From Adineta vaga (taxonomy: Eukaryota; Rotifera), in the NCBI GenBank assembly GCA_021613535.1, contig CP075492.1:15810001-15874000 (forward strand): 64,000 nucleotides of DNA, written 5' to 3'. The translations under genes were made by a program, and so were the position numbers. The notes below the pieces were generated by a model. The model made no database searches and was not told the DNA's origin. It saw only the letters and a program-made list of their open reading frames with translations. Positions 23,330 through 35,223 of the stretch are shown in pieces (the stretch's first letter is position 1; every line of letters begins with the position of its first letter).

Positions 23330-24428
23330 ATCATCCATTCATTGTAGTAATGCTCTATTACGTGATATGCAAGATGAAACTATAGTTTTAGGCTGTGGGT
23401 GTCGGTAAAGAAGAGACACTCACTCTTACTCTGCAGATGGATCGTATGTTTTTACGTCATCGCAATTCTATGATGAAAAAGAAATACGTTCTATATGGTC
23501 CATCATCCATTCAAGAGTTAATTTGAAAACAAACACAGATATTAAACTTCATTTATTTCTATTCAAAATAAAATCAATGTAATCATATAGTATTTGTTTC
23601 TTACTACAGAACTTTTTTCTAATTCGTAAACAAAAACATTTCGAGACTATTATTTATGAACATTCATCAAAAACAAAACTGTTGCTTTTGACGTATCACG
23701 ATCAGTTTTCAGATACTTCCTAGTAAGTTACATATCAGAAGGAAAGTCTAATACGGTTATAATCAAAACCTAGACTATGTCAAAATCAGATTTGATTTCA
23801 GTATGTGTCGGGCACTCTTATCGATAAGTATATATTTCAATTATATATGCATGATCATATATCCTATATATCATCTGTCGTTAGTTTTTTTATTCGATAT
23901 CTTTGGCTCAGGTGTTAAGGCCCTTAAGGGTGGGTGTTAGATCCTCAAACTATAGAGTAACTGTCATTTCTTTTAATGTCGAGATATAACATCGTAGTGA
24001 ATAGATAATATTAATGGTGATACTCCAAAAGATTTTCTATCATGTAATTAACAGTGTAATATATTACTAAGAGATTGGTTTCTGATCTTCGCGTCATCAT
24101 TTTTATAATCTATTGAAAGAAATGCTAATTATCTTTTGAAATATTTCTTTTAGATGACAAGATAATCCAGAGATGGGCAAATCAAGTCATTTTTTTCACT
24201 TCATGGGAATGGTGTTTTGACTTGACATATAGCTTTTTAGTTATTTACTTGATTTGACTTGTGAAAAAATCAAGTCTTATTCATTCCTGAGGAAATCTCT
24301 TATAATTAATAAATAAAATAGACGTAGAGAAAAGAACAGCGTATAAAATAATGCATTTCTTTTCAGATTTTTTTCAAATATCAAAAGAAAAAGTTGACCT
24401 ATCAGAAAATTAGTAAACTAAATCTAAG
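23330..24428. other. Intergenic with an imperfect inverted repeat at 24178-24288
   Basis: No gene is seen. At 24178-24288 CAAGTCATTTTTTTCACTT at one end faces GTGAAAAAATCAAGTC at the other, giving an imperfect palindrome of about 110 bp with internal GACTTGA words; it could be a small non-autonomous element. At 23390-23435 and 23925-23940 there are GTGGGTG words. Confidence 0.4.
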
Positions 24429-25526
24429 ATGGCACCATCAATGAATGATTTTATTCAATATGGTCAATATGTGAATCAAATAGCGGGTATCTTCTTTTGG
24501 TTTTTTGGTGTCTTTGGATCTTTAGCAATTCTTATTATATTTTTATCAAAGAAAGAACTTCGTCGTTCTCCTTCGAGTCAATATATTCTTGTTGCAGCAA
24601 TGTGTGATTTCATCTTTTTGGGCATTGCACTTGGTTATCGAATAATGACTGATGGTTTTTCAGTTCAAGGAAATATTGCTTTATTCTTTTTCAATCCAGC
24701 TGTTTGTAAAATTCGAAATTACATTACGGGTGTAACTAATTTTGCTACTCTATATACAAAATGTCTTTGTACTATTGATCAATGGGCATCAACCTCTCGA
24801 TCAAATCGAGTTCGTCAATTTAATTCAATTAAATGGGCTCGAATATTTCTTATTATAAATACACTTGTATGGTCACTCATGCAAATACCTCAATTGATCT
24901 ATAATGATATTATCACGGTAAATGAATACAGAACTATAATTGAAAAAGATTTTTGATTTCTGATTTTCTTCTAGAATTCATCTGGTACTATGTCTTGTGT
25001 TGGCACATCGAAAGCTCTTGTTTATGCTTTCTCTTATTTTCTCCTGCCAGTGCTTTATTTCTTTCTACCTCTTATTCTATTAACGACATTTGGTTATCTC
25101 ACTTATATCCATCTTAAACAAATAAGTGAAAGATCTTCAAAACAAAGTCGTTTTCAACGTATCGAACGACAATTAACATCATTAATTATTGCTCAAACAT
25201 TAGTTTGCATTGTCACTTCATTACCTTACGGTGTTCAATATTTATATACAGGTATCACACTTACTCAAATAAAAGATCCTTATCGTTTGGCTGTCGAAGC
25301 ATTTATTCAACATGTTGTTCGACTTAATTTGTATGCAAGTAGTGCTGCTCCATTTTATGTTTACATTTGTTTATCGACAGAGATACGACGAATGGCAATA
25401 CAAATATTATTTTGTAAACTGTTCAAAAGTAATCAAGTTGGTTTTTCGCAAACATTAGATAGAACAATTGATCAAGGAGCATTGACCATAAATCATCAAA
25501 TGAAAACAATAAGCGAAGGAAAATGA
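24429..25526 (+). CDS. Rhodopsin-type 7TM receptor (bdelloid GPCR family)
   Basis: Two exons (24429-24917, 24975-25526) joined by a 57-bp intron give 346 residues. Seven hydrophobic helices are visible, beginning IAGIFFWFFGVFGSLAILII. The position of the DRY motif reads IDQ (CLCTIDQWASTSR), a variant of the IDRY seen in related receptors. Helix 6 contains SLPYGVQYLY, and helix 7 ends NLYASSAAPFYVYICLS, a form of NPxxY-like packing. The ligand is unknown; distant similarity to peptide receptors is possible. It is convergent with the oxygenase-like gene, 12 bp between stop codons. Confidence 0.82.
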
Positions 25527-25538
25527 ATTAAACATTTA

Positions 25539-26774
25539 TTATGACACTTCTTCAGTTTTTATTGTACCTTTAAACATAAACATTTTCAAGATGAGACAGA
25601 AAGGTTTTGACTGATTTTCATGAAGATTAAGTTTAGGTTCGTGTTGATCTGTATTCAAGGGTATCGCAACATTTTTGATGAATGCTATTTTTTGGTTCTT
25701 TTCATTATAAAAACCAACTCGATCTGATGTTTTGTCCATAAGAATCTTACGACATTGATCAAGTTCTTCGATAGATTTGCTTATCTGTTCAATAACTTGA
25801 TCTTTTGTAGGCCATGAATATTTACCGGAGCCGAGAGAAAGCAATTGTATATTAGCGCGCCACATTTTATGCATAGCAAATTCTAATGGAGCTGTTTTCT
25901 CATTACGAAATGTATCATAACGTGTTGTTTCAGTAACAAATGGATTAGCTGACATATACGAATTCACCATGATTATGCGAGGTTCTGTACAAGATTGAAT
26001 ACCTGTTACTCGATGAACAATACGACTACCTTAAACATAATTGATCTACTTTAGAACAAGAATCAAATCGATTCCCATTTACCTTGCATGAATACACATG
26101 AGTTCGAACCAAGATAATCAATTGTTCGAACAAATTCTGTTGGTACTTGACCTTTATATTGTTCAATGAGACGAAATGCTTCTTCCGGGTCACGTTCAAT
26201 CAGTTGTAATTCTCCACCTATTGTTTGACTCAAATCACATGCCATATAGGATAACAACATACGGGACACTATCACGATGATATGCATCGATTTGATCTCC
26301 ACCTGCATACCCTATATTAATCTGACTATAACTTGATTGAAGAGTTGTTGGTAAAAATTGTACATCACCAGCAATACATGATAAATGTTCTAAGACACGT
26401 GAACAGCGATTAAAATCTTGAATCCATTTACTACGATAACCACTATAACGAATTTTCGCTGGATGACGAGCATCTGATATTTGATGTACCATTTCTCGTT
26501 TAAGAATTTCACGAAATATGCGATATCCTGCGTCACTTAATAATCGAAAAGGTCCGCTATAAGCGATTTGACTTTCTCCATTAGCTGCGACGGATTTTGA
26601 TAATTGAGGAGCTTTTGGTACACGTTGAAAACCGTCAAGTAATACCGCAAAATCTGGTTCAGTTAACGATAAATAAATATCAGGATTATAAACAGGTTCA
26701 TCTACATATAATTCACATTCAGAATCGATTAGAAGTGGAGGCATTGAAACTGTTTCATTTTTTATGAAGCTCAT
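25539..26774 (-). CDS. Putative 2OG-Fe(II) dioxygenase, with one frameshift
   Basis: Read from the ATG at 26774 (MSFIKNETV). The fold signature of a non-haem Fe(II)/2-oxoglutarate oxygenase is visible: INIGYAGGD then AYHRDSVPYVV supplies the H-x-D, and after an intron (26082-26030) IVHRV supplies the distal His, with a nearby EPRII supplying a candidate Arg. GPFRLLSDAGYRIFREIL and IRYSGYRSKW precede the core. The frame breaks between YVVILYGM and the continuation MACDLSQTIGGELQLIERDP (about 26240-26270), equivalent to one extra or two missing bases. This is either a recent pseudogene or a base error. No signal peptide is seen. Similar proteins are, as I recall, frequent in fungi; substrate unknown. 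Confidence 0.6.
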
Positions 26775-26956
26775 TTTACTTAATAAAACAATCACTATAA
26801 TATATATTTCTTTGCTCTATAGAAGACACACAAATGCAGGACTATTTTATATCAGTCTTATAAATGTGACTGACCGATGTTACCGCGGACGACACTTTCT
26901 TGCATCATACAATTTCACTGATTATTATCCGACGAATTGTTTTTTACACTCTCAAC

Positions 26957-27323
26957 TTAATTAGTTTTGCTATTAATTGAACGAATTATGGAATATTTCG
27001 ATTGAGTTTGAATAAGTAATTTTGGTAGAAATAATGAATGAATATAGTACGATATTTGTTCAATACATTCTTGATCATATAAACATTTCTCAACATATCC
27101 ATCAATATGTGAAAATCTTGTACTAGCGAAAGAGAGCACATATGGTGGTGTCAATGTTTGATTATTAGTCGCACTTTGTTGTTTCAACGGTGATTTGGTC
27201 AGTTCGATAAATTAATGAAGTATAAAGAATAAGAATAGAAATGGTAATGAAAAGTAGAATAAAATATAAACGTGTCCTCATATTTTGATTTCCATCTGTA
27301 CTTTCTTGTATTTCCAGTTCCAT
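26957..27323 (-). pseudogene. Relic of the TM/Cys-ectodomain family
   Basis: From an ATG at 27323 the minus strand reads a short cytoplasmic start and a membrane helix (TRLYFILLFITISILILYTS), then RTDQITVE before a stop. In another frame sequence resembling the later part of the ectodomain follows (YVEKCLYDQECIEQI, compare STLECFYSESCLNLI in the gene at 52-59.6 kb). The whole middle of the unit is missing. This is a third, broken locus of the same family. Confidence 0.55.
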
Positions 27324-27503
27324 TCGCCGATGTCTGCTGAAAGAAATTTAAATACTGTTTACTAATCCTCAAATAAGATCAGTTATTGTTGTAAGGATTT
27401 CTGCCGAATTTTTCCGTTGAGTAATTGTATACATCATCAAATAACATCAATTTTAATACAAGAAAGTTTGGCTTTTGATTCTTTCACAGATGCAAATAAT
27501 AAC

Positions 27504-27882
27504 TCAGTGATCTATTCTTTATGATCCAATTTATCGACAACTAATCGATGATTTTGAAATGCAAAGAACATAGCGTTTAGTTAAAGTTACATCCAAATTG
27601 GAAATCTATAATAGATTTATCAATATTTTTTATTTTATTGTTCCTTTTTCACTAGATGTTACTTTAACGATTGATATTATTATTTTAAATGCAAAACAAT
27701 GTTCAACAACCAAAAGACAATTTTCTTGTCATAAACATCTGATTCTTAGTTCGATTTCGCTGGTTATTACCCTTTTATATAATTGTATGAAATCACCAAA
27801 AGAATATAAATTGTTCTTGATTAGTTACTTTGTTTTATATATTCCATCTGTACTTCTTCTTTTTTTTTCTTTTCTGTAATGA
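27504..27882 (+). pseudogene. C-terminal fragment of a bdelloid 7TM receptor
   Basis: The frame reads YDPIYRQLIDDFEMQRT, then TAG at 27571-27573, then YNRFINIFYFIVPFSLD, an intracellular loop, KHLILSSISLVITLL and NCMKSPKEYKLFLISYFVL. This order (DPIYRRLIDD, helix 5, HKHLL, helix 6, CMKS, helix 7) matches a 7TM family I remember from bdelloid genomes. The first four helices are absent and there is a nonsense codon. Confidence 0.55.
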
Positions 27883-28150
27883 TTCGACAAAAACTGGAAA
27901 GCATTTCGATGTCGCATCGTTTGATCTTCTATCACATAAACGGTATATCAACGAACAAATCTGTTCGTTACATTTCTCGCTTCTGAATGTTGCGATTTTG
28001 TGGATGAATAGTGTGTGGACAAAAGAAACATTTCTTAAGGTAAATTTTATTTTGCTTAAAAACGGTAGCAAATATTTTTATCTATTCATTTATGAAAACT
28101 ATGAAAACGTCTCGCGTCATTTATTAGATGAAAAAAACTTTGTGTAAAAT
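27878..28150 (+). pseudogene. Gene relic sharing sequence with 34439-34530 and 35380-35500
   Basis: TGATTCGACAAAAACTGGAA at 27878 begins a stretch of about 100 bp that matches 34441 onward with many substitutions; the second half (GGTAAATTTTATTTTGCTT to CGTCATTTATTAGATG) resembles 35393-35480. The product (FDLLSHKRYINEQICSLHF) is not a family I recognise. Confidence 0.4.
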
Positions 28151-30103
28151 GATATGAAGTGTAGTATGCTATTTATTTGGATAAAAAATTTTATGTTTTT
28201 GTTTCCTTTATAAAAATATCAGAACTCTACTGGCAGTGATGGATGTTAAACAAAAGAGTAGAATTTCAAAAACTATGAATCTTTTGTCGACTATTCTCAA
28301 AAGAGAACATCGAATGTGTTTTATATATTGATTTATTTTAAATGTTCTATCTATTTCATATCAATAACTACCCAAGGTTCTTTTTTCATTGGATTAAGGG
28401 TGGACGTTATTAGTGTGTTGCTCTGTCTCGAAGGTACTGCTAGTGGAAAATTAGTTGAATTCAACTTTCAAGCTTAACACTACTGGTTTCACAGAGCTTT
28501 AGTGATGATAGTTCAGGTGTGAAATGCTCTCCGAGAGACTGTTCAAGTCCCGCAGTGTGTCCTACGTCACACGGCAGTAAAAGTAATTACTAAGACAGTT
28601 ATTCAGAAAAATTTGAGAAAAACTGGCGTACGACATCCTCTTTGTTCTTATACAATCCGTTCATGATTCACATAACATGATATATGAATGAAATTCCTGT
28701 TAGTAAGCGGATTACCACGGTTTAAAAGTAGTTTTCAGTGGAAAATCACCGATCTGATAGAAACCACACGTATAACGATGTGCAACGCGCATTTGAGGAG
28801 CACAGTGCAAAATAAACATGTGGCCTAGAAGAACTTCAGATCGCTTTTAAATCAAACCGTGATGGATATCATAATACCCTAACGTTGAGTATCCGTATTT
28901 TCAACCAGTTATTCTATGGACACTCAGTTTTAGGCTACTCTGCACCGAAAACATTTTCTATCATTTAAACTTATTTACGACTTAAATAGCTATTTATCTT
29001 AGAAATTAAGGAATATGAGTTGGTTTGGAATATTACCCTTAGGGTAATCACATTTATTCTAAGAGTAGACCCTCACTTTGGGTATGCCCTCTGATTCGGT
29101 ATTCATATAATTGATGAGAACACATAGTTCAGTTCTGGCGCAAAGAAGTCATTGTTACTGTGTCAGATATATGGATTGAGGGTGAAACGACTTTTGTTGA
29201 TCACCCCAATAGGTATCACGACATTTAGCTTTCGATCGACGTAATACGATATCTCATGAATACTTCGTGAATATAACAGAGTGCTAAAACTCTGTGATAT
29301 ACAGCGGTACTCGTATCAGCAATTTTCAAAAAAAAGTAAAGGTTTTGATCATGCACAACAATATGATGAGTTTTTTTCAATTAGAATTTTGATACATGTC
29401 ATTGAACGAACTATATTCAATTATAAAATACCCTACCATTTCTCTAAAACATCACAAGATAAGATTCAAATGGAAAATTCTCGATTAGTTCATACGGACC
29501 ATCAACAAAATAAACTGAATTCCATTCTGATTTCATCGTTCTACGATTCATGACAATGGACAAATTCTTTTATTCGACCCTACTTATTTGTTCTTTGCTT
29601 TGTTTCACTTAAAAACATTTCGTCTCAGACAATCATGACATATTTATTCTCTTAACAGAATAGACTATGAAGAGAGTAAAGAAAAAAAATCTCGGAATTT
29701 AGTTTCTTCAGTATGCAATTAACCTCCTATGTACCGACAAAATTTTTTCGTTCTGATTGATATAAATAAACCAGATTGCGAACCGCTCTCACTAATGTAT
29801 TTCTCTGGTGAACGATGTAGCAAAGCTCAAGAAAATTCAGTCGGAGCACAGCGGCACTCAAGTGATTGAATAAGCTCACAAAGATGCAAATACTGTCTCG
29901 TAGTTAAAAAAAACACTATACAAGTAAGAGGTGTCGACAGCAAAAAACGAAAATGAATAACGATAGTAAAAAAATCACCTTTTAAAGATGATTGACTGAA
30001 TTGCTTGGATTACAGAAAGTAAAAATACCTTTTATTTTGTTTTGCAGACGTATTCAAACAAAATTACAACTGGGTACATTTCATTTTCAATCAACTCAGA
30101 GGA
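28151..30103. other. Long intergenic region, no supported gene
   Basis: Stops occur in all frames over long stretches. A 17-bp palindrome ATTACCCTTAGGGTAAT lies at 29032-29048. A tRNA-like word GTTCAAGTCCC occurs at about 28539 but no cloverleaf can be drawn. The 3' part presumably holds the promoter of the gene starting at 30104. Confidence 0.4.
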
Positions 30104-32875
30104 ATGCGCGGCTCGAAACAAAGGAAAGTTGTTACCCCTATCAAAGATAAGGTTTGTCAATGCATCTCTTTTTTGAACATGAAATTCTCATATTATTTTT
30201 GTTCGTTTATCATCCATAGAATCCAAATACAGTCATCCAAGAACATGTAATCAAAAATACTGACGCAGCAAATGTCTTGGTTGCTGAATATGATGTTATT
30301 CATAATGAAAGACCGATATCATGTTGGAAACGTGATCTAATTATACCACGATGGCTTTTATTAACATTAGTGTTATTGGCAATTATTGTTATGGCAGTAT
30401 TTTTAATTTTTGCAACAATTGTAACATTGAGGAAAGAATCCAATGGTGGTCCGTGTATGAAAAACAGTGATTGTCGACAAGATTTAGGTATGATATGTAA
30501 TAATTATCGTTGTGGATGTGCTTATTCACATTTTTGGAGTGAAACATATAAAACTTGTGAACGACGACGACTGATCAATCGAACATGTGTCAATGATTCG
30601 GAATATGATATTTTGGCAAATCTACAGTGTTTTAATGTAACACTTACGTAAGTAAAAGACAATCATCAGCTTCTCTTTTTGATAAATAAAATCTGCTTTT
30701 TCTTTTTCTATTAATTTTTAGTAGTGGAGATATTCAACTTCAACGTCAGTGCAAAGCGTCATTAAGTTGGAATGGTGCTGCGGTAAGTTGTTATAAACTG
30801 AATATAGACTTTTCAATTTGTTATAACTTGATTCTAGTGCGATTTTCAAGGATTATACAATGCATCCTGTATCAATGATGCTAATTGTGATACGTCACGA
30901 TATTTATATTGTGATACTGTAACAGGAACGAGATGTAATTGCAATTCATCGATGTTTTGGAATGGAAATTTAGTTTCGGGTACATGCGAATATAAACGAA
31001 CAGTTAATCAATATTGCTATCCATACGATGATAATTGGTGTGATGATACGGGTCCAATGGGTCAAGGTCTTACATGTGCTCGATATTCGAATCCATATGG
31101 AAGTGAATATGGTAAATGGAGTGGTGAAGTTTTGTAAATATAACGGTTATCTTTCCTTCTATTTTTAGGTGTTTGTCAATGTGGTTCACTTGAATTTTAC
31201 AATGGCACGGCTTCATTAGGTAATGGCTATTGTGAACCACTTCGTGATTATAGCAAGATATGTGCAGCATCATCAAATTGCGATTATCGAAAGGATTTAG
31301 TGTGCACAAGTAATATTTGTACATGTCCATCAGGTACCAATTATGATTCAACAATTGTTGTCAGTGCTAGTGTTACGGGATATTGCACACCAGCCGCAAC
31401 TTATTATGACGATTGCACATCAGTTATCAAATGTAGTACATCACAAAATCTCTATTGTGATTATGCTACATTTGGGTTGCCTACAGTAGGTCGATGTTTA
31501 TGTAATACAAGCTGGTCATTTTGGGATGGTGTTACATGTGCAAATAAATTATCAATTGGTGGTGTATGTAAAACAACTACAGAATGTAATGCTGCGGATG
31601 GTTTATTTTGTAGTAATTATACTCAATCAGTTGGCACTTGTGATTGTGATAAAAATCATTTTTGGAATTATACTTGTATAATAAAACAATTATTTAATAC
31701 ACGTTGTACTTCATCATACGTTTGTGATGATAATCGTGGATTATTTTGTCAAGGTACAGGTGGTGCTCTTTTTCAAAAATGTGACTGTTTTAACATAAGT
31801 TTTATTTGGGATTCTTTATATGTTACAAATCGTTCTAAAACCTGTGTAAAGAAAATGTCCTATGGTCAATCGACATGTTTTGGTGATCTTGAATGTCAAG
31901 ACTATAATTATCTCCATTGCTATAATGGTACATGTAAATGCAGTTATACGAATTATTGGGATGGCAGTGTATGTCAAGCGAAGCATAATTATTCAGTTTC
32001 ATGTCTGAATACAACATATTGTCGAGATTTTTCATCGGTAAATTTGGTATGTGAATTTACTACTCTATCAAGTCCGCCGTCATATTTATGTATCTGTAAT
32101 TCCACTGCATATTGGGAAGTATGTACACAAACATGTCTTACTGCGAAACAAGTATGAAATCAACATGAATTTATCTGATAATTTGATTTCATTTATATAT
32201 TGTTTCTGATTAACGTCATCAAGAGTGCACACTAGTATCAAATTGTACAACGAATGAATGTGATAGAAATGCGAATCTGCAATGTATCAATGATACAGTT
32301 TCAAACCAAACAGTATCTGGTTGGTGGTATGTACCAAAGATTTGTTTGATGAAAGAAATTATTATGAAAATATCTATTTTTTTCTTAGTAACTGTACTAG
32401 TATTCAATGGTGGAATGGAACATATTGTCGTGATAAAGGTATACCACCATGGGGTGTTAATGCAAGTGCTGCATGTAATGCAACATATCAATGTGCTGAT
32501 TACAATTTAGTCTCATGTCCATTCGGTTCAAGTTCTGTAACATCAGTTGCTACATGTGAATGTGCTACAACAAAATATTGGGTATGTCAATCAATTATAT
32601 GATGAAATTCAAATGATTTTCTTTTTTTTTTGAATATTTTCTAGAATGGCATTACTTGCATAGATCGAGTACTACTTGGCGAGCCTTGTATAGATTGGGA
32701 GATTAATCCTGTGAATACGTCGACATGTCTATCTGCGGCCGTAGCAGGGTTGCTATGTAGTCATGCGGTTAATTATACGAATGGGACGTACTCTGGGACG
32801 TGCTATTGTCCGGGTAATACGAACTGGAATGCAACATTTTCTATATGTGCCGCTCCACCTGTTACACCAGGCTAA
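30104..32875 (+). CDS. Type II membrane protein with a long Cys-rich repeat ectodomain
   Basis: Eight exons (30104-30151, 30220-30647, 30722-30782, 30838-31111, 31169-32151, 32226-32326, 32389-32581, 32645-32875) keep one frame and give about 772 residues. Residues 1-60 are cytoplasmic and basic; residues 61-86 form a membrane helix (WLLLTLVLLAIIVMAVFLIF). The rest is extracellular, made of about ten modules of some 60-70 residues, each with C-x(4-6)-C, a CxC, and an aromatic signature such as FWSETYKTC, MFWNGN, SFWDGVTC, YWDGSVC. They resemble EB/EGF-like modules. Many N-x-S/T sites support secretion. It is probably a surface receptor or matrix-binding protein; the ligand is unknown. The first exon (MRGSKQRKVVTPIKDK) is chosen because it joins in frame and gives a normal type II start. 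Confidence 0.78.
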
Positions 32876-33879
32876 CAAAAATGTAAAAAAAGTTTTCGTA
32901 ATTATTTTCGCGTTTTTTATTCAAATGAACTTAATGAAACTTTACATGAATATATGCGCTTTTAAATATGATATGCGTGTGATATTTTTCTAATTGAAAG
33001 TTTTTTTTCTATTGGATTGAAGAATCTAATAGACTTTTTCAAATAAAATCTCGTATACAATGTTCTTAAATTCCTTGAATATATTATTATTCGCTTGGAA
33101 AACACAAAAGAATCAACTATTGTTTTTTATTAAAAAAACTACAAATTGCTGTTATTAACTGTTATGTAAAAAACGCGTTCATTGGAAACTTTAATGATTT
33201 GAGTAACAGACAGACATACGCTTTACTTTATAAACTTAAATTGGTATCTAGCGTTGCAAAGTCGTTCTTAGCAGGTTGCGTGAAGTTAAAATATGTTTAA
33301 TGGTAATCTTTTACCGTATGTTAATAATTTTCTGGTAAAAAACGCCGTTTTCTGTTTCGCTTTTTCTCTCTCTATTGAACATTGATATAATACGATACTC
33401 AGTTGTTGAACTCATATCTCGCACGGAAAACAAACTGAAATACATGACTAACTCTATCGTCAACAACTCTAAACTGTGAAAACTATATCATAAAATAAAA
33501 ATGTGCTTTTTTGACTGAAAAAAAAAGAAAAATCTAATGATAGATGTTACATTACATATAGTTTTCTCTTTCATAATATGTTATCATTGTAGTAGAAGCA
33601 TAAGTCAACCGTGTTTTAACTTACCTGCAGAATAACTTTCAGGTAAAGATCTCTTCTTTTGTTAACTAATTTTGTCTTCAGATGTACTGTTATATATTTT
33701 CTGAGATCTGAAGTTGTTTCCTCTCATATTAACATTTTCTACAAAGATTACGAGCTTTTGAACCAATGTTTCAGATTTATTGCGTTCATGATGAATATTA
33801 TATTCGGCCAACTGAGAAAAAGCAATTTCATCGAAATTAACCTTTGACAATTGAAAAAGAGAAATGTAGCCTCTTCAAA
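32876..33879. other. Intergenic, no gene seen
   Basis: AT-rich 3' flank and spacer with no conserved frame. A short inverted region around 33660-33850 is open on both strands but shows no protein-like signature. Confidence 0.4.
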
Positions 33880-34560
33880 TTTCATGGAATGGTCGGGTCC
33901 TACTGATGTTGCTGAACGTTATGATGAATTTTTGCGAATGAATAAATCTCCACCAACTGATGTATTTTACCATTGCGTACTTTGCCATAGTTTGGACCGT
34001 TTTGCTGATATAGGTTCTTTTTAAATCAATCATTGTCATATTTTACACAATTGAAAAAAAGTACGATAGTATAACATGTTATATGCATATGCAATGTCAT
34101 GTTGATCCATATCTGATCTGTGTTGATTGTCTTAATAGTGGTGAAGATGAACAATGCTGTATGTAATTTAAAATGAATACCAATGTCGAAATTGCATGTG
34201 CATTGATGAAACATTTCTTTTAACTGAATGACACTTGGCATTTCAATAATCCGGATTGCTTGGGCGGACCAGATGAAATGACACATAGATCATTCACTAT
34301 TTGTGCAAGAGATTCAATTTTTATGTGTGAAGAAACTCTATATTCACGTGATACTATCTTTCATTGTGGAGATGGAACCTGTCTTCATTTTTTTCCTTTT
34401 GTATTAACATCGGAAACATACACGAAAGAATTAAATACCATGATTCGACAAAAAAGGAAAATATTTCAATGTCTCATCGTTTGATCTGCTATTACATATA
34501 AACGGTATCAACGAAAAAATTATATTTGTTATATTTCATCTATCTTCGAACTTTTTGAAA
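33880..34560 (+). pseudogene. Decayed gene of unknown family
   Basis: Fragments of coding-like sequence appear in changing frames: EWSGPTDVAERYDEFLRMNK and YHCVLCHSLDRFADIG (33890-34015), then GGPDEMTHRSFTICARDS, FHCGDGTCLHFFPF (34260-34400) and MIRQKRKIFQCLIV (34439-34484). The CVLC and CGDGTC pairs suggest a metal-binding or disulphide domain. Several stops separate the pieces. The last piece is shared with 27878-27980. Confidence 0.45.
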
Positions 34561-34672
34561 TAATTCGAAGTAACTTATTTTGATTGATTATATAAAAGAA
34601 AAATGATGAATTTGTCACATTCAGATCTAGATTCAATATTATAAATTTCCTTTTCTTTATTTCAATGAAGAG

Positions 34673-35223
34673 TTAAAAGAAAATTTTCTTTATAAAATTG
34701 ACTGATAGAAATGATAAAAATAAAATAAAAATATTTAATTTTGATGTTGCAAGAGCTGAATTGCATAGATTTCCATGACAACAACAAACATATTTGTTGA
34801 CTCCGCTGACTATTCTCCATGAACATCCTCGTGATGAACAAATACTTGTGCCAACTCCACGACTCGCTCTGGAATCAAGACTCGTTGTATCACTTATTTT
34901 CACACACCATCCACTATATGAAACATCACGAGAAACATAAAGACTACTGGATCGAAATGGAAGTGGACACAATCCATATTGACATGAATAACAGTATGAA
35001 TAGCTTGGAGCAGCTGATGTTCGTGGGGTTGTTCGTTGAGTTGTTTGTCCGCTTGTTCGTGGTGGTGTGTTTCTTGTTGTCATTTTACCCGTTGTACTTG
35101 CACAATTTAATGTACCTTGTAAATAAATAATATTACTAATTTATATTTTTACTATATCTAATTTAACTTACCAATTAAACCAACGGTAATACAGAAAATA
35201 TAAATAAAACCTTCGATTTTCAT
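34673..35223 (-). CDS. Ly6/three-finger-like GPI-anchored protein
   Basis: Two exons (35223-35172 and 35115-34673) joined by a 56-bp intron give 164 residues. Residues 1-18 are a signal peptide (MKIEGFIYIFCITVGLIG). A Thr/Pro-rich linker of about 40 residues follows. The Cys-rich core begins YCYSCQYGLC and ends YVCCCHGNLCNSA, the CC-x(4)-CN ending that defines Ly6/uPAR three-finger domains. The C-terminus is hydrophobic (LNIFILFLSFLSVNFIKK), as expected for a GPI signal. Such proteins sit on the outer leaflet of the plasma membrane and bind receptors or ligands; the partner here is unknown. Domain size is normal for the family. Confidence 0.78.

Noticed and set aside
28500-28580. tRNA-like words (TAGTTCAGG and GTTCAAGTCCC)
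   Set aside because: A-box and B-box spacing is too short and no acceptor stem or anticodon arm pairs; treated as chance or a very old relic.
29032-29048. ATTACCCTTAGGGTAAT palindrome
   Set aside because: A single short palindrome without flanking repeat or gene context; could be chance.
33659-33850. Overlapping 62-codon frames on both strands
   Set aside because: No protein-like signature in either direction and no start or splice context.
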